Origin: Pogona vitticeps
Taxonomy: Eukaryota > Chordata > Lepidosauria > Squamata > Agamidae
DNA length: 64,000 nucleotides
NCBI RefSeq assembly: GCF_051106095.1
Contig: NC_135785.1
Location: forward strand, 226,417,045-226,481,044
Reading direction: 5' to 3'
Position numbers and translations under genes: made by a program. Positions 60,753 to 64,000 of this stretch are shown piece after piece. Position 1 is the first letter of the stretch. Every line of letters starts with the position of its first letter. The notes under the pieces were generated by a model, which saw only the letters and a list, made by a program, of their open reading frames with translations, made no database searches and was not told where the DNA came from.

Positions 60753-62572
60753 TTGAGCATGCCTTCTAAGCGAGGGAAGAAGGCAGTTATGGAATTGGCT
60801 GAGGGTCAGACTTTACCTCAGGAAGGGGAAATTTCAGACCAAGAGGGCCAGGAATATGAGAGGCCAAGTGAACAGGAGGGTGCCTCAGGGAGAGAAAACA
60901 ACTCCTTGGAGTTTATAAAATGGAAATTTGAAAAAGAACAGGTATTTCAGCTAGAAGCTGAGGCAAAAGAAAGGGCTGAAGTCAGACAGCTGGAAATGAG
61001 GCAACAAGAAATGCAACATGCACTAGAGATGAAAAAACTAGAAATAGCTTCTCTAAACAGTAATAACAGTAATAATACAAATGAAGGGATCTCAAAAGTA
61101 GACCTTAAGAAATTCCCTCAATTTAAAAAAGGAGATTGCCCTGAGTCTTTTCTAATTTCGTTTGAGAGAGCCTGTTGGGACTATAGTGTGACAGAACAGG
61201 AACGTATGCTGATATTAAGATCTTTAATTAGTGCTGAAATGTCCGAAATTTATCCTAGTATGTCAGAAGACCAAGCTAGAAATTATGAGATCTATAAGAA
61301 ATTAGTTTTCTCAAGATTTGGAATAACCAGTGAAAAACTCAGACTTAAATTTAGACAAGTAAGAAGTCTGATGAGTCATATTCACAATTTGGGGCAAACC
61401 TGGTTAAATATTTACAGAAATGGATGGAGCAATCTCATCTTACAACTCTGGAGGATATGCAGCACCTCATAGGATTAGAACAATTTTATTCAGCTTTGCC
61501 TGCTGAATTAAGATATTTTGTTAGAGACAAACAACCGAGAACAGTGCTACAGACTAGTGAATCTGCAGATTTAATATCAGAGATTAGGAGTTCAAAATAC
61601 TCTGAAGTAAAATTGGACAGAAACTTTGAAGAAAGAAAAAGAAAACCTAGAGATTTCCACAAAACCAACAAAAATACAGATGGAAGCCATTTTAGAGAGA
61701 GACCCTCAGAGCAGTATCAGCAGAAGGGTAAAAGCTTTGAAGAAAGGGGAGACAGAAACCCTTACAATGAACAAAGAAATTTAAAAACTTGTTTTGGTTG
61801 TGGGAAACCAGATCATTTCATTTCCAATTGTGAAATTGTTAAAAACAAAGAAAGGGAACAACAGGGAACAGGGGGAGTTATACCTAAAAAGGTATACTGT
61901 ATACAAAAGCAGGATGAAAGATCTGAGGTAAAACAGCAGAGTGACAGTTTAACTGACACAGGGGAGCAGGAGCAACTGCCTCCTCTAGCAGAGATAGTAC
62001 ACTGCTATTACATTAAGACTAACAGGGAACTGATGAAATCAGCTGAAGAAAATATTTATATTAATAATATCAAGTATCTAGCTTTGAGAGACTCTTGTTC
62101 TCAGATAACTATATGTCATACAGATATTATTCCCCAGAAAGATATCATTACAAATGAGAAAATTACAGCTAAAGGAATTGGGACAGAATTAATTAAGTTA
62201 CCCATGGCTAAGGTGCATATAAAGTATAAAGATTGGACTGGTAAATTTAAAGTAGCTGTTTCACATGAGATCCATATGCCTTGTTTAATTGGTTTAGACT
62301 TAATTAATTATATCAAGTCTGGTATGATCTCCACACACTCACAGACAGAAAAGATAGAAAATCCTTATGGTAATAGGGAGGTCCCTGAGGAAACTATAAG
62401 TGTTAGCCAATCACCTGAACTTGCAGGAGATAAAGATAGAAATATCCACAAACAAATGGATACTCCTTTTGATTATAGAGAGAGGTCTACAGTTGACAGA
62501 GATGACTGGAGTAAGATGAAACATGTTAATGGTGGTTTCATATATATAAGCTCACAAGATATATGTTTATAG
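60753..62572 (+). mobile_element. gag-pro region with SCAN-like capsid, CCHC knuckle and retropepsin-like part (fossil)
   Basis: In order: an acidic start (MPSKRGKKAVMELAEGQ) and a charged coiled-coil-like segment rich in E, K and Q. Then comes a capsid part with FPQFKKGDCPESFLISFERA, and downstream LTTLEDMQHLIGLEQFYSAL followed by PAELRYFVRDKQP. The latter matches the shape of the SCAN domain (LEQF...LP-x-EL-x-x-WV). Next is a zinc knuckle, CFGCGKPDHFISNC (C-x2-C-x4-H-x4-C). Last is a retropepsin-like segment containing LPMAKVHIKYKDWTGKF and MPCLIGLDLI. SCAN domains derive from Gmr1-like gypsy capsids (Emerson and Thomas), which supports the family call. Roughly one break in this region. Confidence 0.85.
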
Positions 62573-62759
62573 GATTTATCAAAAAAGAGGGTTTTTTGTT
62601 TGTTTTTTGGTAGAGGATTTCACTGTTGTGCCATATTAGATTAATTTTATATATACTTGTAGAGACTTTTTAAAATATGGAAAAAAGCTGTGAAAAAGCA
62701 GGAACTTTTGTTTTTTTAATTCAATAGATTTCTTATCCTCAGGAGTATTTAAAGGCATT
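62568..62759 (-). repeat. right arm of the ~190-bp inverted repeat
   Basis: Plus-strand tataggatttatcaaaaaag to tttaaaggcatt is the reverse complement of 57,815-58,011, with the same internal order (gtagaggatttcactg, gccatatt, cttgtagagac, ctgtgaaaaag, tcaatagattt). It joins the gag-pro end on the left and the ARHGAP29 F-BAR half on the right. On the minus strand an open frame even continues from ARHGAP29 (CHRSQK) into this arm (MPLNTPEDKKSIEL). Confidence 0.9.
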
Positions 62760-64000
62760 TTCTGGGAACGGTGGCAGGTTGGGCTTGCCACATCTTCTAG
62801 AGATGGACTGGGATAACCCCCCGAACATTGAGATAAGTTTCCTTGTGATGCATGGATATTGTCTGATCATTTACTGAAAACTCCTCCAGCCTGGCAGCTC
62901 GGTGTTTCAAAGGAACCAGGTTCAATGGGAACATCATATTTTGGCAAATTCTTCACAAACTCAGAAAATTTCTGTCCTGGATCATACAGCTTGGCACTCT
63001 CGCAGAGGGACTGACAGTTAACTGGTAGAGGTGCGACTTGGGCTTGCTGCATCTGAAAGAGGTTATCTGTTGCAGCTTTAAGGGTGAGGTCATATTGATA
63101 GACAAGTTCCCGGAGCTGCGTCTAGATATCACTTTTCCAGATCATTTCGCTTTTCTTTAACTTCTGCCAGACAGGCTTTGAAATGTTCATTAGCTTCTTT
63201 AGCTTTTTGAAGAGCTTCCTCTTCAAGTTTTCTCTTCTCCTCTAGTTTGCTGGCATCTTAAATAATACCCCCATTGGAGGTCAAATGCTCCTCCTCAGCA
63301 CAAACAGTTGATGATTTTGCCTTTTCATATTCATCTTGTCTCTGAATATATAATAGCTTGGCTTTTCTTACAACAGTTTCCAGTTCTTGCATTTTCTTTT
63401 GTTCTCCTTGCCAAAGCTCCTTGATCTCCTTCCTTTGTTTATCCAATTCACTTTTTCTTCCAAGGAGTGGCTGAACAAATTTATTAGTTTGGAGAGCTGC
63501 TGCTGTTTGCTGCCAAAGCTGACTATTTTCTATGTCATTTTGGAATGCGTTTATGAATATTGACTGAAATAGGATGTGATCTTGGGCTCCAACAATAGTC
63601 TTAGTTGTTTCTGCATTTTTTTTCCAAGCCTGTAGCACACTCCATTTCCAAGTTAAGCTTTTTCTCTACCTATGCTACTATGTCCTTTGTATATTTTGAC
63701 CATGCTTTAGCATAGGATGGAGCCGATTCAATTACATTATCATTTCTTAGGAGAACACTATCATTTTCTTCAGCTCTAAGGTGTCCTACACCTTGAACAT
63801 CATGCCTCTCATGCAGTGATCCTCCAGAATCCACAGAAAGATTTTCAAAAGAGTGGCTCTGGTGAGATATGGAAAGACCAACTGCTGCGCCATTGTCCAC
63901 ATTTCCCATAAGGAAGTCTGAAATTCTGTTGCCAAAGGTGAATGCCAGTGTGTCAATAGAAGAGAATATCTCACTTAAGACTTCTTGCTTGTTTTCTTCA
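62760..64000 (-). pseudogene. ARHGAP29: ARHGAP29 retrocopy, F-BAR half, minus strand, runs off the window
   Basis: The minus strand reads IDTLAFTFGNRISDFLMGN and SFENLSVDSGGSLHE, then VLLRNDNVIESAPSYAKAWS and KYTKDI. Next come IFINAFQNDIENSQLWQQTA, NKFVQPLLGRKSELDK and KAKLLYIQRQDEYEKAKSS, then CESAKLYDPGQKFSEFVKN. Finally SGGYPSPSLEDVASP ends near 62,770. These follow the F-BAR domain and downstream linker of ARHGAP29 in order, across many exons of the parent, with no introns. Visible damage: an in-frame stop after DIVA (63,670), a frame change near 63,640, a stop after GGII (63,258), a frame change near 63,120, and a stop after VFSK (62,867). The N-terminus lies beyond 64,000. The C1 and RhoGAP part is not in the window. 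Confidence 0.88.

Larger units (their letters stand above)
59478..62572 (+). mobile_element. partial Gmr1-like Ty3/gypsy LTR element: 5' LTR, leader, gag-pro (fossil)
   Basis: The 5' LTR (59,478-60,044) is followed by a leader of about 700 bases and a gag-pro region. The capsid portion resembles the SCAN domain, a feature of Gmr1-like gypsy elements. Neither pol nor a 3' LTR is present in the window. The element lies on the strand opposite to both ARHGAP29 pieces, and its LTR begins exactly where the ARHGAP29 tail stops. It is a broken, partial copy. The gag-pro part has few breaks, so it is perhaps not very old. Confidence 0.82.

Noticed and set aside
60753-62572. Domesticated SCAN or Gag-derived host gene
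   Set aside because: A 5' LTR and leader adjoin it, a zinc knuckle and protease-like part follow, and the region has a break. An element fossil is the simpler reading.
57815-62759. The inverted repeat as Polinton or DNA-transposon termini
   Set aside because: No integrase, DNA polymerase or transposase lies between the arms, and no target duplication was found outside them.
58225-64000. Functional ARHGAP29 gene
   Set aside because: There are no introns, multiple stops and frame changes, and the RhoGAP domain is absent.
59478-64000. LTR-mediated co-packaging as origin of the ARHGAP29 copy
   Set aside because: Template switching between packaged RNAs normally gives same-strand fusions; here the LTR element and ARHGAP29 are on opposite strands. 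Not excluded, but less simple than insertion into an existing retrocopy.

Overview
The window reads as gene-poor intergenic DNA of a squamate reptile (lizard or snake). The evidence is the mixture of interspersed repeats: RTE-BovB, CR1-like, L1-like and Penelope-like retroelements, tRNA-derived SINEs of the Anolis ACA_SINE2/Squam1 style, hAT and Tc1/mariner-like (pogo/Tigger-type) non-autonomous DNA transposons, a tyrosine-recombinase (Ngaro-type) retroelement, and a Ty3/gypsy element with a SCAN-like Gag. No intact host gene was found. The host-derived coding sequence I recognise is a broken, intronless copy of ARHGAP29 at the right end.

Positions 1-36,000 are mostly unassigned AT-rich sequence with scattered repeats: SINEs (3.3, 5.3, 8.0, 23.5, 28.4, 33.3 kb), hAT-type elements (6.75, 8.55, 13.6, 19.9 kb), the first Tigger-like MITE (14.7 kb), an isolated Ngaro-type terminal repeat (11.8-12.5 kb, minus), L1-like 3' pieces (7.4, 18.8, 33 kb, all minus), CR1/L2-type 3' ends, foldback elements (11.2 and 25.5 kb) and several microsatellites.

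Positions 36,800-56,100 are denser and nested. A CR1-like LINE with an ORF1 esterase region (37.3-39.0 kb) has a BovB 3' end inside it. Six related TA-flanked MITEs and one more divergent relative lie across the window (14.7, 40.3, 41.6, 43.6, 46.6, 52.6, 55.1 kb). One sits inside a CR1 copy, one inside the Ngaro element, and one abuts a Penelope-like 3' end. A tyrosine-recombinase C-terminus followed by an SGNH-hydrolase region at 54.3-56.1 kb identifies the Ngaro lineage, and a second isolated terminal repeat of that lineage lies at 57.0-57.8 kb.

Positions 57,800-64,000 hold the most unusual structure. The minus strand carries the F-BAR half of an ARHGAP29 retrocopy (right) and its C-terminal tail (left). 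The C1 and RhoGAP portion expected between them is absent. In its place, on the opposite strand, is a partial Gmr1-like Ty3/gypsy element (5' LTR, leader, gag-pro). Its LTR starts exactly where the ARHGAP29 tail stops. A segment of about 190 bp appears in inverted orientation at the two outer junctions, and the left copy is tandemly doubled. My best reading is a retrocopy, hit by an LTR element, then rearranged with copying of a nearby segment. This is inference from one sequence. A natural system of cooperating genes was not found.
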